A DNA stretch of 64,000 bases from Aldrovandia affinis (lineage: Eukaryota; Chordata; Actinopteri; Notacanthiformes; Halosauridae). Below, piece after piece: positions 1-18,966 of this stretch (its first letter is position 1; each line of letters opens with the position of its first letter). The stretch lies in assembly GCA_029706075.1 (NCBI GenBank), contig JAINUG010000048.1:1116001-1180000 (forward strand), read 5' to 3'. Below the pieces are notes generated by a model. It did not search any database, was not told the DNA's origin, and worked only from the letters and a program-made list of their open reading frames with translations. The position numbers and the translations under genes were made by a program.

Positions 1-190
1 ACAGTGACTCTTTCTGTTCTTGTATTGTGGATTTACACTAATTAGACTTTCAAATGGTCTATTGCTGCAGAGGCCTATTTCAAACAAGCCCATTATTTAA
101 AAAGGGAACATCTGGGCAACCGATTGACTATGCAGTGTATTTTGTTAATAAATTGCCATGCTGGTATCAGCACTTTTAATAAATATATAT

Positions 191-707
191 AGCCGCATTT
201 CCACCAAAAAGCCCCCGGAACTTTTAGTCCCAGGGACTATTTTAAAGGAACTAAAAGGTTCCTTCAGTCCATTGTAGTCTGTGTTTCCACAGGGGTCTAA
301 AGAACCACGAAGATTAGTCAAATTAGTCCACTGGCGCATGTTATTCTTCTTCGTACATCATACAACACGACGGACTGACGCTTCATGAAAAGTCTGGTTG
401 TTTAAAATAACTACATTTCGTGACCATGTTTTTGTTGCTAGCTAACTAGCTAACTTGTCACTGATGTCAATAACCATATAATATCAAATATTAGATGTTT
501 CTCATTCATTTTAAGAAAGATTTCTTCATCAGCATAAATGCTCAATAAGGCCTGGACTTCGTCGTCGGTCCATCTGTCGTATTCTTTCTTCTGAGTTTGC
601 TCCATGTTGATTTTTCCAAAACACAACTGGTTTGCTACTGCCAATTTTTAAAAATGGCGGTTGAAACACAACACAACAACACAAGTTCCAGTGGTGGAAA
701 CGCAGCT
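191..707 (-). mobile_element. PIF/Harbinger-type fossil with Myb/SANT-like ORF remnant
   Basis: The imperfect terminal inverted repeats are AGCCGCATTTCCACC at 191 and its counterpart ending at 707. TAT flanks both ends (188-190 and 708-710), fitting a 3-bp target duplication. On the - strand an ORF (450-644) contains RWTDDEVQALLSIYADEEI, like the Myb/SANT-type DNA-binding domain of Harbinger accessory proteins. The transposase gene is absent, so this is a non-autonomous, internally deleted copy. Confidence 0.6.
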
Positions 708-2229
708 TATGGTGCCACACATATACTCACTGTGATGTACATTCAAACTCACTGGTTTTCTTTTCTCCAAAGGCTTTGACTGTGGCATTTTGAGGAATCA
801 AACTGGAATGTGAGATTACATCATTCTGTAACGGGTGGTATTCAACACACCAAACTAAAATGTACTTTTCTTTACCCCCACAAATACAGTAAGCCAAGAA
901 GTAAAATATGGGCTCCTATTTCTTCTAGGAAAATGAGTTACTTTCCTTGATAATAAATATGTTCTGTATGTAATATGGGTCATTAAATATGTAATGTTAT
1001 ACCATGAGCTTTGCATAGTCTAAAAGGCATCACTTTATATGCGTATTCTCTTGACAATACAAACGCAAACTTGAATACTAAAAACTGATTGAGTCTGGGG
1101 TGTGTCATATGCTGATCATGATTGGGAATCCACAGCCGCAGGGCATAATTGGCTTCATCCTGATAAGGAAGGGTGGATTTGAGTTGGCCAGGGTTCCTCA
1201 GGACAAATGTTAACAACCAGTTGCAGTCAGTGAGAGATATGCCTTTCCTACAATCTCTGATAGGTGCTAGCTCTCCTGTAGTACTGTGTGGAAAATAGTC
1301 ACTGGCTCTTATGCAAGTGCACCAGAGGAGACAAAAACTTCAGCTGCAGTGCTCCCTGCTTTGGTGCGGGTGATGCCAAGGTACAGTAAAATTGGCAATT
1401 TGAAAGAAAAAGAAAAGGAAACTTATTTTGTGCTGACCGCAGTCTCAGCCTTTATATTAAGGATTGTGGCCAAATATATATTTCCTGTTTTAGGAGGTAC
1501 CTAATAAAATTCTTAAATAAAACTGCATTTTTAAGAGGACGTGGCCATAAAAATAAGAGACACATTTTGAAATGCTAATAAAACCGATTCCTAAATATCT
1601 GACCATGTGGGTAGTGACACACGCAGGGGCCTTGAGCCAATATTTGATGTAAAAATCTATAATTAATAAAAAGTGGGCGAGATCTCATATCAGTAAAAAA
1701 AAAAAAAAAAAAAAAGTACATTCTGTTGAAGGACACGATTTCACTTCACAGCCATAGAAGATGTTGTTTACAAATGCTTTGATGCATGCGCACACATGTA
1801 ATGCACACAAAAGCTTGAGGAAAATACACTAGCGTATTAGTACATGAACAAGGTATTCTCACAACTTACTGTAAACTGATTAACTGCAAATACGTGCACT
1901 CAATTCAGTTTGTATATGCACGACAGTATAGAGCTATGTGCTAACCCAATGTTTAAATGTTAGACAACTTACAGTAATCAAATAATTAATTACAGACCAG
2001 ACCAAACACATTTAGGGTAATGTATATTATCTATTTATCTATCTATCTATAAATACTGGTTATATATGTATGTGCATATAATGTGGTCTTCGTTCTGAAA
2101 TAACCAGCCTATCATAATCCATTATTAATGAGCCACATATCAGTCCTTTCATTAACTGATTACAAAATGAATGAGTGCACAAACCAAATTGACTCTATCA
2201 GTCAGTTTCATTGAGTCTCTTCTACTGTA
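708..2229. other. Non-coding interval
   Basis: No supported gene. It contains a poly-A run (about 1696-1715) and a short TCTA run near 2032-2049. Otherwise it is unremarkable A/T-rich sequence. Confidence 0.5.
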
Positions 2230-2540
2230 ATGGAGAACATAGTCTTTGGAGTGGTATGGTGAGGAGGAGGAGTAGGCTGGAGAGAGGACGTGGGGGAGGG
2301 AGTAAGGGGATGTTGAGGAAGGGAGGGGACAAAACCAGAGAGGGCATAGCAGTGTGGGATGAGAGAAGGGAGTGGGAGAAAGAGAGGGGGGAGGTGAGGA
2401 GAGAACAAAGGAAGGTGGGGAGGAGGTGGGCAGCACAGAGGAAGAGGGGAACAGACACAAAGAGAGAGGAAGAGTGTGAGGCTATAAACAAGAGCCAAAA
2501 GGACAAAGAGACAAAGAGGGGAAGTCAATATAAGGAGATC
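2230..2540 (+). repeat. Purine-rich (GA/GGA) tract
   Basis: About 300 bases dominated by A and G on the + strand with GAGGAGG and AGAGAGG runs. It produces spurious long ORFs on both strands. It is low-complexity sequence, not a gene. Confidence 0.75.
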
Positions 2541-2800
2541 ACGTGCGGGTGGGTGCATGCGCATGCGTGTGTGCGTGTTTGTGAGTGTCTACATCTGTGT
2601 GCATGTCTGCATGTATTTTTCTGCGAGTGCATGTGTGCATGTCTGCGTGTTTGTGTGTGTGTGTGTGTGTATGTTTCTCTCTGTGTGCATGTCTGTGTGT
2701 GGTATGTTTCTGAATGTGTGTGTGTGTGTTCATATGTGTGTGTGTCTGCATCTCTATGAGTGTGTGCATGTGTGCTTGCGCATGTGCATACTTTTGGCAG
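2541..2800 (+). repeat. Degenerate (TG)n / TGTGCATG tract
   Basis: Alternating purine-pyrimidine sequence with interrupted TGTGTG and GTGCATG units. It is low complexity and explains the overlapping Cys/Val-rich ORFs here. Confidence 0.8.
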
Positions 2801-3195
2801 GGTGATGGATCACTTGTGCCTGGCCCTTTCTAATCAACCTGGGGAAGGACTGAGAGAGAGTGGATGGATGGAATGGAGTGAGGCAGCTAGAAAGCATGTA
2901 AAGGTGGAGTGATACAAATCTGTACAGTATTTAGCTGTTCAACACTATATGATGCATTGCATTTCTACACTGTTTTCTGTTCTCTGCCTCCCTCCCTCCC
3001 TCCTCCCCTCCCTCTAGCCTCACTCTCCCTCCCTCCCTTTTCAAACCTCTCCTCTTTCCCTTGATCGCTCTCAACATTTATTCTCTGTATCACTGCAAGA
3101 GAACTGTGCATGTGTGTGTTTGTGTCCTCATACACTTGTGTATCTTGAACAGGTGCAATTCTGTATATTTACATGTGAGCAAGATGAGCACCTAC

Positions 3196-3410
3196 ATTTG
3201 ACATTTTAGGCATTTTAGCAGACGCTCTTATCCAGAGCGACTTACATTTCTTTTACATACAATCCATTTATACAGCTGGATATTTTACTGAAGCAATTCA
3301 AGTTAAGTGCCTTGCTCAAGGGTACAACAGCAGTGCCCCCACCTGGGAATTGAACCTGCACCCTCTGAGTTACAAGTCCAGTTCCCTAACCATTGCACTA
3401 CACTGCCCGC
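3196..3410 (-). repeat. tRNA-derived SINE with L2-type tail
   Basis: Read on the - strand it has a tRNA-like head with box A (GTAGTGCAATGGTTAGGG) and box B (GGTTCAATTCC), then a body with CCAGCTGTATAAATGGATTG. It ends in the L2-type tail CGCTCTGGATAAGAGCGTCT. The same family recurs at 10309, 38091, 42752 and 42910. Confidence 0.85.
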
Positions 3411-4212
3411 ACCTCTATATCAGTCCTGTAACAAGTTAAGAAAATTAAATATATAAGTAGGATACAGTGAAAATCTGAAGAATAAATGGACATTAAAGTT
3501 GGTGAAATCTCTCACTCTCTCTTTCCCTGTCACTCTTCAAAAATAATTTATCAGCTTATTATCCTTTGATTTCCCAAAGCATTCAAATAATATTCAAATG
3601 AAAAGCTCTTTGAACAGGAAAATGAATAATAGACATCGTGCCATGTTTAAACTACAGACGGTGCTATGAAGATCAGACATATAATACCATTCTCTTTTGT
3701 TTAAAACAAAGCACTATCCCCTTAGTGCCATCGTCTGTAATGTTAACCCCTTCATCCCCATCCCGTCACCAGTAATACACATAGTACCTCTTCCCTGATG
3801 GAGGTTTGAGAACATCACATATCACAGAGTAGGAACCCATTTTCTTTCCTGGCCAGGAAGTGGTTTAATAACTGAAATCGTTGGGCACAGCATTGGCATT
3901 ACTGAACCTGAACCCAGTTTTTGTCTGAAAACAAATGGCCTTGTGAAACAGGAAGATCCAGTTCCCTCAGCTCTGGCTCACCGAGGCTATCCACCGAGCA
4001 ATAACTTTGTGCTAACTGCTCCTGATGTACCATGCAGCATGTTTATTTTGTCCCTGTAACAAATCTTCAAAGCAAAATCAAGCCACTGGTGAGGCCAATT
4101 TAAGGTATCAAGAACCAGACGGGGGCAGGCAAGTATGTTTAGAAAAGACATGAGAGGCTCTTATCATCCTGGGAAGGTACACAGACCCACCCCCCTTTAA
4201 AAATACCCCTCT
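3411..4212. other. Non-coding interval
   Basis: No gene, repeat or structured element that I can support. Confidence 0.45.
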
Positions 4213-4700
4213 CCTTATTAGATTAGATTAGATTAGATTAGATTAGATTCAAATTTATTGTCATTGTACAGTACAGGTACAGTGCAGCGAAAATAAGTTT
4301 AGTATCTAACCAGAGTGCAAACATGACAGTAAGTGCTACAATACAGTACTATAAGCAGTAGGTATAATGCTAACAGGCACAGTATTGAATTATTACTATA
4401 AATGAGTTATAAAGGTAGTGAAAAAGTATACTTGCTATGATGTATATACAGGCTAGTGCAGTTATGTACAGGTAAGTATATGCAAGTATGTACATATGGC
4501 AATAAGGGTACCGGTGAGTATAAATATATAAATATATGTATAGGTAAGTAGGTAAGTAACAGTGCTGGTGAATATAAGTATAGTATACAGTATATTTTAC
4601 AGGATATGAAGAGCAGGAGATAAATATAAGTATGGGATAATATAAGTAGGCTATAGGATGTGGACAGCAATATTATACAGCAGTATAGTGCAGCAGTATT
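4213..4700 (-). repeat. LINE 3'-end-like repeat with (GATTA)n tail
   Basis: A tandem GATTA run (about 4218-4248) abuts TCAAATTTATTGTCATTGTA and GTGCAGCGAAAATAAGTTT. This layout resembles the reverse-oriented 3' end of a fish non-LTR retrotransposon with a simple-repeat tail. The following 400 bases are ATA/GTA-rich. The family (possibly Rex-like) is not established. Confidence 0.45.
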
Positions 4701-7700
4701 ATACTACAAAATTATACTTTATGTGCCCTGTCGGAATATGAGACTTCCACCCGGTCTGTTGCATGATAGGAACAATGCATATTAGTAGACCCCTTTTAAT
4801 TTCTATTTGGTAGCTATGCACCTTGGGGCTAATTTAAAAGCATTCTTTGCCACAATTGTGTTATCCCACATCTTAAATGGCCGAATGGAGCAAGCTCTTG
4901 TACACCAGCACAAAGGCTGGGTGAAAGTGTGCTATGTGTTTTAATTCATGCACTGTCTAATGCTGACCATGCCCTGGCACTGGGCCCAAAGTCACTGTGC
5001 CATATGTGCGCTCTCTATCCTTGTGGAAAACTAACTCGAAAAGGAATTGCTTAATTGAACTGTTACTTAAATTAATTGTTAACGAACAGTGATAAGTAGG
5101 TAAGTAGTCATTGACACTACATTACCTATATATAGGACTAATAGTGAACAGGATGCATTGTGTTCTGATCTGTTTTTATGCCTTGCAGTAATACGGGAAA
5201 CTGTCCCCCATACACTGGGACTTGCCAATGTTGACTGAGTCAGTGTCTGCTGGCCTAGTCCGACCTTACTGGCCCAGTGTGGCAGCAGTGATGACATGCT
5301 ATTAGGTCACTCTGCTGCCAGGAGAGACAGCCCATTACGATCATTAAGCTTCCCCCTACCACCCCCACAGGCCACCCCCTACTGCCACTACATTTCTACC
5401 AAAACAGGGCTGCATTGTGCTGAGAAAATACTCCTGGACATTAATTAATGAATTTTCTTTTTTCAAATTTATTTTTGTTGGATAAGACAATGTTTATTCA
5501 TTTGTGGCTTGAGCTATAAATTGGAACAGGAATCAAATTTAGGAATCTTATGAGAGAGAGGAAAAACATGTTTCATGTTTATGTGAAGCTACGGAAGGAT
5601 TTACTCTTCAGGGACACTGACCACTGAGAGAGAAAATGTGACAGGGCATGGAACTGAGCTGGATGTGTACTGCACTATGTTGTGTAGATATAAATGTGTA
5701 GGCTGCCAAAAGTCTGAATTTCACAATTTATGAATTACCCTTGAAGCTTCTTCCACTGTATTGTTGGTGGAAGGAGAACAGTTGCTAAACATATTACCAG
5801 TACCATTGATACGGAAAAGGCAATAATTTGTGGATAGTGTGCTTATTAAGATTAAAAAGGTTTTGAAAGGGTATGGCAGAGTATGGCATGTAAACAGAGG
5901 CTAACTTAGTTTTGGTAGTGCTCAGTTTGTGGAGTATAATGGAAGATTATACTAGTGAAGATAATGGAGTTTAAAAAAAATATGTTTTTAAAGAGTATGA
6001 CAGCCCAAACAGTGTGAGTATAAACAGAGGCTAAACGAGATTCAGCAGTGCTCAACAAAGCAGTAAGCACAAGCACCAAAGGGTAAAGCATGAAATCTCT
6101 CTGCAGACAATGACACAACACTGCTCTACATTAGACTGCACTACACTATAGGAGCACAACACACTTCAGAGGGCCCCAAACCCCAACCAGAAACAAGACC
6201 TTTTCTGCAGTAAAATAATACATTTCCATTCAGTTCCCATTAGGCATAATTATCACATCTCTCTTTCCCCACAATTTATATAAACCTACATCACTGCTAC
6301 AGACGCCTGCACTGCTGAGATGTGTATGAGGTGAAAAAACCTAAAAATCATGCCATTTGATTTCACTCAGTACTGTATAGAGCATGAGGTCCTTTGGTAG
6401 GGACTGCTCCCTGTCCAAAATAAAGCATTTTGTTTCTTGCATTCTTTTGTTATTCTGAAGTTAATGGTTAAATTGAATCCTTCACATCCCAGTCACAAAA
6501 CTGCAATGATGGAATCCAGAGATCTAGGTAGTTTTAGCATTGTCCTTCAAAAACAAAATACCTTTTTGGTCTTAAGGGTTTGTGTTTGGTCTCATGTCCA
6601 AACTGAAGTGAGCAACCACAAGGAACCACTGCCTTATTTGCTAATCTGACCCAAAAACACTTTATCTTTGGGTTGTGATGCCAATCCCTTGCTTATAATT
6701 CCTTACAAGGGACATAGAATATTATCACAGAACATAAATAATGGTGGATCTGTATTCACTTCTACTCTAAACCCATATGAAAGGTAGGTTTCCACCTTCT
6801 CGCTGAACTTTTGGTCTCAGACACAGCACTTTCAACTCCATCACCAACAAGCTGTGTCCCAATCTCTACGCGATCTGAACCTACAAAATCTTAAACGGGG
6901 ATCACAAGAAACAGAACAGATTAACTCAGCGTGATGCTCCTTTGTTTGTTTTAAGTTAAGAAGGAGTGAAGAAAATGTAACTTCTCCTTCTTTTTCTATT
7001 ATGAAATCTTCCACCTCCATCGAGTCACCCCCTCCACCTACACCCGGCCCCACAGAGTGTGTGCAGGTGGGCAGTCTCGTAATATTGCCGCTCCTCCACC
7101 TATAGAGCAGCTTTGCTGACTCACTAGTTTTGACTCTGTACTACAAAACCTATGTGCCACTGACAGACAATAAGCCCTGGTGGGCAACACTGATGAAATC
7201 TACATAAAATCTGCCAGTCCATTGTACCTTGCTTCAGGTTAATGCTTGACTTTATATTACAAGGTTATTCTACTTTATAGATGTGTTATTACTGCATGTA
7301 ACAATGATGATGGTGATAATGATAATAATCATAAGAATCCTTACCATACACATCATATAATCATGAATAATTGCCATCATAATGATTATGAATTTAAAAA
7401 ACTGATAACATAGGCTAATGATACAGTAGCTTCAAGCAGCATTGGAGACTGAGAAGCAGCCAGTAATGACACAATAGTCCAGCAGCATGACCTCATTACA
7501 ACCATAGTAAGGACAGAGCAATGACACAACAGATACCGAAGCACAACTTAGGAGGACTTCAACAGAAAAGTTTCACTGATAAGAAAGGATGTTTACTTAA
7601 TGCAAACAATGATAGCCAGGGTATCATCAACATATGGACCAAGTACACTCATATAATTTTTCACTACTATTATTGTTCTATAGTAATGTTCATGTTAAAT

Positions 7701-9598
7701 ATAATGAGACCCCACTCAAATATGTGAATGCTATTGTAAAGTTCTAAGTTTGAACTGAGTTTATTTAGTTTGAGTTTAAAAGAAACAAATTCCAACTTGC
7801 TGATATCATGGTAAACCCTACACAAAGCTGACCATCTCTTTAACATGCCAACCAAGTCTGGAAATATGTGGGAATCTTAACTATACAGTACGTACCCCAT
7901 TATATGGCCTTATAGCTTAGCCCCACATAAAATTATGCAAATTGAGAGACATGACATTTACAGCAGTATTTTAGATTTCAAATGTTTAACTGCGTTTTAA
8001 GTCTATTATTTATTCATTTTTTCAAAATATCTTAATATTATAGCTGTGCCACTGTCCTTCGCTTAGTCCTTTCATCTGGTGTATTGCAGCGGATTGCGTG
8101 TTCCGCTGCCACACAAACTGTCGGCCACTATTGCTTCATCCCACGGGATACGGTTGCAGCCGTCTACGAAATCGCACACTGGCCTTGTCATTTGCATCGA
8201 ATAACAATAAAATGAGGCTGGGAAACAACACAAATGCCACCTTAATATTCACGTCACATTGAGTTGAGTGATTCCAGATCCCTACAGACAATGCGAGATA
8301 TAGACGACTGTGTTCATTCAATTGATTCAGGAATCAGTATGAACATTGATTCAACCATTAAAATGAGTGAATGTTCTTAAGGTTGAATCTGAATGGCATC
8401 TATTTTGCCTTGCATGTGTGTCAACGGTCCGACTTCATAGCACAACATTCTCCGAGACGAGAAAAGACACATGATTTTTCCTGTTTGGCTAACAAATCCT
8501 ACAAGACAAGACATCACCGCCACGCACGCACACGGACATGCAGAAAAGCACCGAGACGACAATAGCGTTTTAATACACAGTGGAATACACCGTGTTTTAT
8601 GGCATCGAGACTGCAATGCGAGAATAACTTGCCCACAACATAGCTGACGCACATCACCAAGGCATTGCAGATATCCGTTGACCATATTCTGGAAGAACAT
8701 AACATCAGGTAAATTAGATTAATCTATAAATAAATACCCGGTGATGTTTGCCGATGGAGAACCGCCTGCTTTAAATTCCGTTTGATGTTCACCCCCTCTT
8801 GTGGTGTACGATGCGGGCACAGTGATGTTCCCTCGGCTATGTTGAGTCTGCTTGCGGTATAGTTAAAAACAACACCTTCTGCATTGCCTCTGCGTTGTCA
8901 TCGCTTATATTGGAAACAGCACGTTCGTTCCTTTTTCAGGAGACGAGTAGTGGTTCAGGCAATCTGTCGTCACGATCGTCACGCCCATCTCTCCATCCCT
9001 CCCTCTATTTAAGGTATTTCTCTTGAATAGCCTTAATAATAATAAAAATAATAATAATAATACTTTAAAAGCAAATTTAGTGTGGGGCAATGTGATAATT
9101 GTGTGTAATAGTAAATACGTATAACATTTCCCCCTAACATTAAAAAAATTAAGTGGCCACGTCTTAAATGTGGTCGCATTTTGAAAGGCACAGTAGGGGT
9201 GAGCTCTGATGTATTTGTGATGAAAGAACACATGGGTCTCTCTGTGTGCTTTTATACACAAGCCAATCTTAGAGTCTGCCTACAGTATAGCAACTTTATC
9301 ATTTTACTACAGAGCTAATGATTTTAGTGAAAAGTGATAAATATGCAATCTATGAGGTGAGATGAAATGCTAATTCAGTTTTATTCTCTATGAAGTGGAG
9401 GAAAAATAGGGACAAAGGATAACTGGCAACAACAACAGCATTTACGGCAGCATGCAAAGACACTTATCCTCAAGAGGTGCCAATTCACTTTGATTCACTT
9501 AGTGCACTATGCTACTAGGACTGTACTGAATGACTTCTGTTCTTCAGGTTCGTCATCAGGACAGGGATAAGTAACGGTGTTTTGGAGATTGTGTGTGT
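4701..9598. other. Non-coding interval
   Basis: No supported gene. ORFs here are short, overlapping and without recognisable domains. Around 8380-8900 the sequence has more CpG than its neighbours, which could mark a distal promoter or an old transposon. I cannot assign it. Confidence 0.45.
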
Positions 9599-9601
9599 GA
9601 G

Positions 9602-9649
<48 letters not shown>

Positions 9650-9650
9650 T
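9599..9650 (+). repeat. (TA)n(GA)n compound microsatellite
   Basis: A run of alternating TA is followed directly by alternating GA units. Confidence 0.9.
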
Positions 9651-10308
9651 GGAAATGTTGATTCCTAACACTAATCCTGGAGGGTGTGAAGACTGCGGCA
9701 GAGTCTTTGACATGTTATGTCCGTTTCAGAATGAGGCTGGGCAAGTCCTTAATAATAGATCAAGCTTGATTAAATCAGGATGAATAATTAAAAAAGAAAA
9801 CTGCTTGTAGCATTCAGTTGGCAGTTAGACAGTTGCCTGGGCTTCACAGCATCCTCTCTGTTGTGGTCGCGTAATCGCCTGAATTGTAGTCTCAAACTCA
9901 GGACCAGCGAGGCAAGAATGTACATTTTAGACATTTAGGTGATCCCCCCCTTGCAGAGGTTGAGCTGAGGAAAAATGTGCCAGTTATTAATGGAACTTGT
10001 CACGACTTTTTTGCACTCAACACATACAAAGATGTATGTCAGTGTGTGATGTTCGCACTACAGTTCACTTCTGGAGCACATTGTTTCTGCCTTGTGTGCA
10101 TAACAGAAAAAACGGTATGTGCCAAGAGAGGGCCTTGCTGCAGTTAACTGAAAAGCATAGCATTAAAGATATCCAGACAGGGACTAAAACTATTTTAAAA
10201 TACTCTGAATGTGAATAATGTGAATTTGACTGCAAAATAATGTTGCCTGTTAGATAGTGTGCTAGGTGCTAGTTATAATTTAAGCAACTAGTTACTAGTA
10301 TGACATGT

Positions 10309-10519
10309 GTTTAGGGAACTGGGCTTGTAACTCTGAGGTTGCTGGTTCGATTCACAGGTGGAGCACTGCCGTTGTACCCTTGAGCAAGGGTACCTGAATT
10401 GCTTCAGTAAAATATCCAGCTGTATAAATGGATTGTATGTAAAGAAATGTAAACTGTAAATCGCTCTGGATAAGAGCATCTGCTAATTGCCTAAAATGTA
10501 AATGTAAAATGTAAATGTA
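10309..10519 (+). repeat. tRNA-derived SINE with L2-type tail, head truncated
   Basis: It starts inside the tRNA-like head (TTAGGGAACTGGGCTTGTAA) and keeps a box B-like GGTTCGATTC. It ends TCGCTCTGGATAAGAGCATC followed by ATGTAA repeats. Same family as the copy at 3196-3410. Confidence 0.85.
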
Positions 10520-10552
10520 TATATATCTACACACACACATACACACACACAC

Positions 10553-10745
10553 ACGGGGTAGACAAAATTATGGAAACACACTAAACAATATATTAATATC
10601 TATTAACTAATCCGGAGTTTGTCTGCCTGTTGCCTTCATAACAACTTCAATACTTCTTGGAATGCTGTTATACATGTTTTGAACTGTTTCAACTGGACTA
10701 TCATACATATATTGTTTGATGTTCCATTATTTTGTCTACCCCCTG
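10553..10745. mobile_element. Short Tc1/mariner-like MITE
   Basis: About 190 bp bounded by inverted repeats GGGGTAGACAAAATTATGGA (left) and the complement of GGGGTAGACAAAATAATGGA (right), with TA-rich flanks. No coding capacity. The left end sits beside a CA repeat, so its exact boundary is approximate. Confidence 0.65.
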
Positions 10746-11910
10746 TATATATAGCCAAGTGACCCGCATGTAATTATTTGTTAATGTATATCTAGGTTTT
10801 TAATTCATGCCAGGGGTGTTCACATATTTGTTGAAAAGTAAATAGTTGTTTCTGCTCTTTAAAGTGACATAGGCTATGTTGCTTTATAGGCTACAATAAA
10901 CACATGCATACTCAGCAGACATCACTTACTATGGAGAAATATGTGGATAAATTTTGCCTGGTTGTAGCAACCTGCAGTGGCTGTTTTTCATTTCTTAAAA
11001 AAAAAAAAAAATTGTTTGAAAATTAAACGTTTGTTAATGAAAATTAAACGTGTGACTAACAATGAATTCAAATGGATTCATTATTTTATTAACTGATTAT
11101 TATTTTCGGTAACAATTAAAACAGTTATAATTAAGCCATTGAAACTAAATTAGCACCAAAACTGAAATTTTTCTGATTGAGGTGTGAGTTTATATCAACA
11201 GTCACGAATACTTTAAAAGAAAATAGTTATTGAAAATATGAGGGTGTACAATTGATTACTTTCAATGTATTTATTTGATACACTAACGTAATAGCTGTAA
11301 AAAGAGATGCAATACAAAACGTTCATAATAATTTGAATGGATGGATGGATAGTTGTAATTATATCTAACCGTCTGTTGTGGTAATTGTATAAATGCTGTA
11401 TTGGAAATATATATATATATTTTTTTATTTTTTTAATCAGTGCCTGAATCTGCACAAGACTGCTGATAGAACTGAGAATGATTGCAAGCATGTCTGACAC
11501 ACTCCTGCACAGTAGGTGGCAGTATTTTACAATTTATTAACTTGTTTACTACGCCAATAAACCATAGACTGAAAGACACTAAAGCGCTGGTTGATGACGT
11601 CGTCGAGTATGTTTTATTTAGAGCATTATCCAGGTAATTGGAAGATTTTAGTGCCACGGTGTACTTTTTTCGATGCAACATAATCAATTAGTTTTTTTAT
11701 GTTAGGAGTTATGGGATAACAGCCTGAACTATAACCTTTACATGCTACACCTACCTGTCAAGTTGTGAACAGCCCACAAATCCACAAGAGGAAGAAGATG
11801 ATGACGTTAACATTCAGCGTCGGGATTTTCTGTTTACTTCAACCCTCCATTATCGCAGCATGCTCTCATTTGAATTATCTAGAGATACGTTGAAAAGTAG
11901 GATATAGAAT
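10746..11910. other. Upstream flank of rce1
   Basis: A/T-rich non-coding sequence. The segment from about 11580 to 11958 includes CpGs and probably contains the rce1 promoter, because rce1 exon 1 starts at 11959. No TATA box is evident close to the start. Confidence 0.4.
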
Positions 11911-11958
11911 TAGAATTTATCTCCCGTTAAACGCAGTCCTTGTCCCTGCCCCCGCGCC

Positions 11959-17866
<5,908 letters not shown>

Positions 17867-17878
17867 CTGACTCCATCA

Positions 17879-17886
17879 CACAGACA

Positions 17887-17934
<48 letters not shown>

Positions 17935-17999
17935 AAGACACACGTACGATGTATACGTACACACACATCCACACACAAGTACATACATACACACTCACA
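17879..17999 (+). repeat. (CA)n microsatellite just after rce1 stop
   Basis: Alternating CA, then degenerate ACACACAT units, starting about 15 bases after the TGA. It is probably transcribed as part of the 3' UTR. Confidence 0.9.
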
Positions 18000-18699
18000 C
18001 ATACAGACTTACATGCACAGCCTAACACGTTACAAACATAGACATGCACAGATGCACACACATGACACAAATATAAATTATCCAGGGACTTGAGCAAGCC
18101 TATAGTACCAAAGCAAGGTACAGTGAAGCATGGGCCTTGGTGTGCTGTTCTGAAACCTGGCTCACAGTGCAGGATAGCTGTGCACCTTTGTTTTCCCAGA
18201 ATTCATCTCCCTCTCCTGGTCTCCATGGCTTCCTCTCAGCCTGTTCTCCCTACCTGACCTCAACAAGGAGAAAGCATGGGTACCGTAATGTCTGGTGTAT
18301 ACATCCATGTTTTTGGCATCCTTAGGGTCCAGTGAAAAAGAAGGGTGATTTATACATCAGATATTACTTTACCTCCAGAAGCCTTTGGTTACCCTCTCAA
18401 TCTCATCCTCAGTAGTCATAACATCTTTTGAATTCTGGAGGTACCCTCTCCTGCTCGGGTGATGACCATTTATCTTCTGTTACTTTTTCCACAAAACATG
18501 ATTTATTTGCTTGACAGCTGGACAACAAGGCAACTTGGAATGTGCCATCTGTTCAAATGTAAAAAACCCATGACCTACAGGTCAAACACTGCCATACACT
18601 GACATAGATGTCATACCTGAAGGACTATTATTTGTGCCCAACGGGTTGCGATGCAGTGCAAAATTCAAAAAATGTAGTTAGTAGCATAGTTCGCTGCTG
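18000..18699. other. Probable rce1 3' UTR / flank
   Basis: Unique-looking non-coding sequence between the CA repeat and a SINE. No second gene is evident. Confidence 0.35.
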
Positions 18700-18966
18700 T
18701 AGCCCTGTGACTGGTAGTGACAAAGGCGAAGTATCGTCTCCTCTGAGACAGCACTCATCATGCTGTCGACCGTGACTCCGGCACCCCAGAGCCACTCCTG
18801 TGTGCAGCGAACGTCTTGTCGGCTTCCCTCCCCCCTCCCTGGGATGGACAGCCAATTGCCGCCCTCGGTGGCACTCCCGGCCAGACTCTGGCGCGTCCAG
18901 GAAATCTAACCCCGGTTGCCGTGGCCAGCGTCGGACGTTGAAACGACTAGACCACACGGGAGGCCC
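18700..18966 (-). repeat. tRNA-Glu-like SINE, family B copy 1
   Basis: On the - strand it begins TCCCGTGTGGTCTAGTCGTT (tRNA-Glu-like box A) with GGGGTTAGATTTCC as box B. The body has GGCGGCAATTGGCTGTCCAT and a G/A-rich stretch. It shares this body with 22483-22837 and 31780-32075. Confidence 0.6.

Noticed and set aside
2152..2805. Overlapping ORFs up to 182 codons on both strands
   Set aside because: They lie in GA-rich and TG-rich low-complexity sequence and give only simple-composition peptides.
8371..8705. CpG-containing interval with short ORFs, possible promoter or first exon
   Set aside because: No recognisable peptide or splice structure; kept only as a remark in the interval entry.
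10309..10519. Possible functional tRNA gene
   Set aside because: The tRNA-like part is truncated and fused to a SINE body and L2-type tail, so it is a retroposon.
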